Made by a program: the position numbers and the translations under genes
Assembly: GCA_015233285.1 (NCBI GenBank)
Contig: JADFYA010000172.1
Coordinates: 583-7,619 of the forward strand
Direction of reading: 5' to 3'
DNA length: 7,037 bases
Source: Deltaproteobacteria bacterium
GTDB lineage: Bacteria; Desulfobacterota; JADFXK01
Shown: positions 6,497 through 7,037 of the stretch, one piece after another
How the letters are laid out: each line of letters begins with the position of its first letter
Position numbering within the stretch: position 1 is the first letter of the stretch
Notes under the pieces: generated by a model
What the model saw: only the letters and a program-made list of their open reading frames with translations
Databases searched by the model: none
What the model was told of the DNA's origin: nothing

Positions 6497-6773
6497 TCTC
6501 CCAGATTTGGACTGGCGCCTCCGGGCGGCCCGGGGGCCGGCGCGTCTATGTCGATTTAAGTTGGTAGTCAATCATATGTTTACAGGCAAAGGTTGCTCGT
6601 AGGTCTCTCCGCCCGATTTGTCGTGGTTACCCGCCTGCAGTCATACTACTCCCTTTCCCCAGAGGCCGGGGTCCAAAAGAATATTTAGGGTGATGAGGTG
6701 ATATCAAGAGTCAAGGGTAACGTTGTTCCCTCGGCAAAGACTAGCGGATTAAGGCAGGAACCGGGTAGCATAT
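6497..6773 (-). other. Long 5' leader of pgpA, no recognised RNA element
   Basis: From the predicted transcription start near 6773 to ATG 6496 are about 277 bases (about 200 if TTG 6571 is used). I compared it by eye with common riboswitch motifs and recognised none. Visible structure is limited. CGGGTA near the 5' end (6762-6767) could pair with TACCCG at 6628-6633, and CCCC/GGGG flank a 7-base loop around 6657-6673. A five-codon reading frame (ATG 6644 to TAA 6627, M-T-A-G-G) has a fair GGGAG site upstream. No long open frame in either direction looks coding. Confidence 0.3.
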
Positions 6774-6779
6774 TTTTCT

Positions 6780-6809
6780 ATAATACCAATTATCATATAG
6801 AATTGTCAA
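6780..6809 (-). promoter_or_regulatory. Predicted sigma-70 promoter for the pgpA-cinA-thpR unit
   Basis: On the minus strand a perfect -35 TTGACA (6809-6804) is followed after 18 bp by TATTAT (6785-6780), one mismatch from TATAAT, in a strongly AT-rich stretch within GC-rich surroundings. Transcription would start near 6773. This is the best promoter match in the window. It lies immediately downstream of a terminator in the same direction, so a new transcription unit beginning here is consistent. Confidence 0.7.
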
Positions 6810-6844
6810 GCGAATAATCTCCGGTTCGGCCCCGGCAGAGGATT

Positions 6845-6861
6845 ACCGGTCACTGACCGGT
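6845..6861. repeat. 17-bp perfect palindrome between terminator and promoter
   Basis: ACCGGTCACTGACCGGT consists of two perfect 8-bp arms around a single central base. It lies 36 bp upstream of the -35 hexamer of the pgpA promoter and just downstream (minus strand) of the T-tract of the terminator. Near-zero loop length makes an RNA hairpin less favourable than DNA binding, so an activator or other dimeric regulator site is a reasonable guess. No regulator can be named from the sequence. Confidence 0.45.
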
Positions 6862-6866
6862 GTGGT

Positions 6867-6900
6867 AAAAAAAATGGGCAGGGAAAAACCTCCCCACCCA
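6867..6900 (-). terminator. Intrinsic terminator of an upstream minus-strand transcript
   Basis: Reading the minus strand, TGGGTGGGG pairs with CCCTGCCCA over nine positions (seven Watson-Crick, two G-U) around an eight-base loop. Eight consecutive T (6874-6867) follow directly. This is a textbook Rho-independent terminator in the minus direction; on the plus strand the hairpin is not followed by T. It must end a transcript entering from beyond the right edge of the window. Confidence 0.85.
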
Positions 6901-7037
6901 TCTAGTTGTTACAGCATTTCATTTGTCCCGGACCGGCCGCACGGCAGGAAACAGGAGCACGTCGTGCTGTTGGCGGCATCCCAGTCCGGCCGATCATGAC
7001 CGAACACGGGATCACAATGACAAGGAAAAAAGACGCA
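6901..7037 (-). other. 3' end of an unidentified minus-strand transcript (partial, coding or RNA)
   Basis: This stretch feeds directly into the terminator. Two minus-strand frames are open from the window edge, one ending at TAA 6909-6911 (about 42 codons, Cys-rich, ending GTNEML) and one at TAG 6902-6904 (about 44 codons, ending MKCCNN). Neither resembles a protein I know. The DNA is rich in nested inverted repeats: AGCACG-A-CGTGCT, AACAG/CTGTT, GCCGC/GCGGC and CCGGAC/GTCCGG. These could instead reflect a structured RNA or a structured 3' untranslated region. The window is too short to decide. Confidence 0.3.

Noticed and set aside
6590..6650. Resemblance of the pgpA leader to a guanidine-type riboswitch (GGCGGG and GGAGAG elements on the minus strand).
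   Set aside because: Only short fragments match by eye. The order and flanking conserved bases do not fit, and the downstream gene is not a typical target.
6698..6816. A 39-codon plus-strand open frame (GTG start) with a GAGG upstream.
   Set aside because: It runs across the strong minus-strand promoter, ends in AT-rich promoter sequence, starts with GTG, and resembles no protein I know. Chance is more likely.

Overview
The window looks like a piece of a mid-GC Gram-negative bacterial chromosome. The pgpA-cinA-thpR order, a receiver protein with a long TPR tail, and an exported protein ending in Phe all recall Desulfobacterota (the former Deltaproteobacteria). That placement is an inference from gene order and protein style; no rRNA or other taxonomic marker is present. 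I see no tRNA, rRNA, CRISPR array, transposase or insertion sequence.

Layout. Positions 1-249 are a promoter region for a plus-strand gene of unknown function (about 250-1065) that encodes an exported protein. It is followed by a plus-strand response regulator with seven or so TPR repeats (1201-2373). The rest is on the minus strand. Reading right to left from the window edge come: the possible end of an upstream transcription unit closed by a clear intrinsic terminator (6867-6900); a 17-bp perfect palindrome; a near-consensus sigma-70 promoter; a 200-280 base leader; and the housekeeping run pgpA, cinA, thpR (cinA and thpR overlap by 26 bases). Beyond thpR is a lower-GC two-gene cassette with its own promoter: an XRE-type DNA-binding protein fused to an ImmA/IrrE zinc peptidase (3060-3941), then a PIN-domain putative nuclease (2405-2911). 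The PIN gene converges on the response regulator with only 31 bases between their stop codons.

How the genes work together. PgpA (membrane phospholipid synthesis), CinA/PncC (pyridine nucleotide repair) and ThpR (a 2H-family RNA phosphoesterase) are probably co-transcribed, although their functions are not obviously linked. The XRE-ImmA/PIN pair has the architecture of a toxin-antitoxin or stress-response module. Its promoter (TTTACA, 17 bp, TATATT) lies inside a 38-bp region bounded by perfect 9-bp inverted repeats, as expected for autorepression.

The most notable observation is that the XRE-ImmA gene stops at a TAA beyond which the same frame stays open for 59 codons. Those codons encode what looks like the normal C-terminal tail of this family and run 32 bases into the PIN gene. 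A single G-to-T change (GAA to TAA) in an ancestral full-length gene would explain this. I found no convincing evidence of a wholly new system. The truncated regulator next to an intact putative nuclease, and the structured non-coding DNA at the right end, most deserve a second look.
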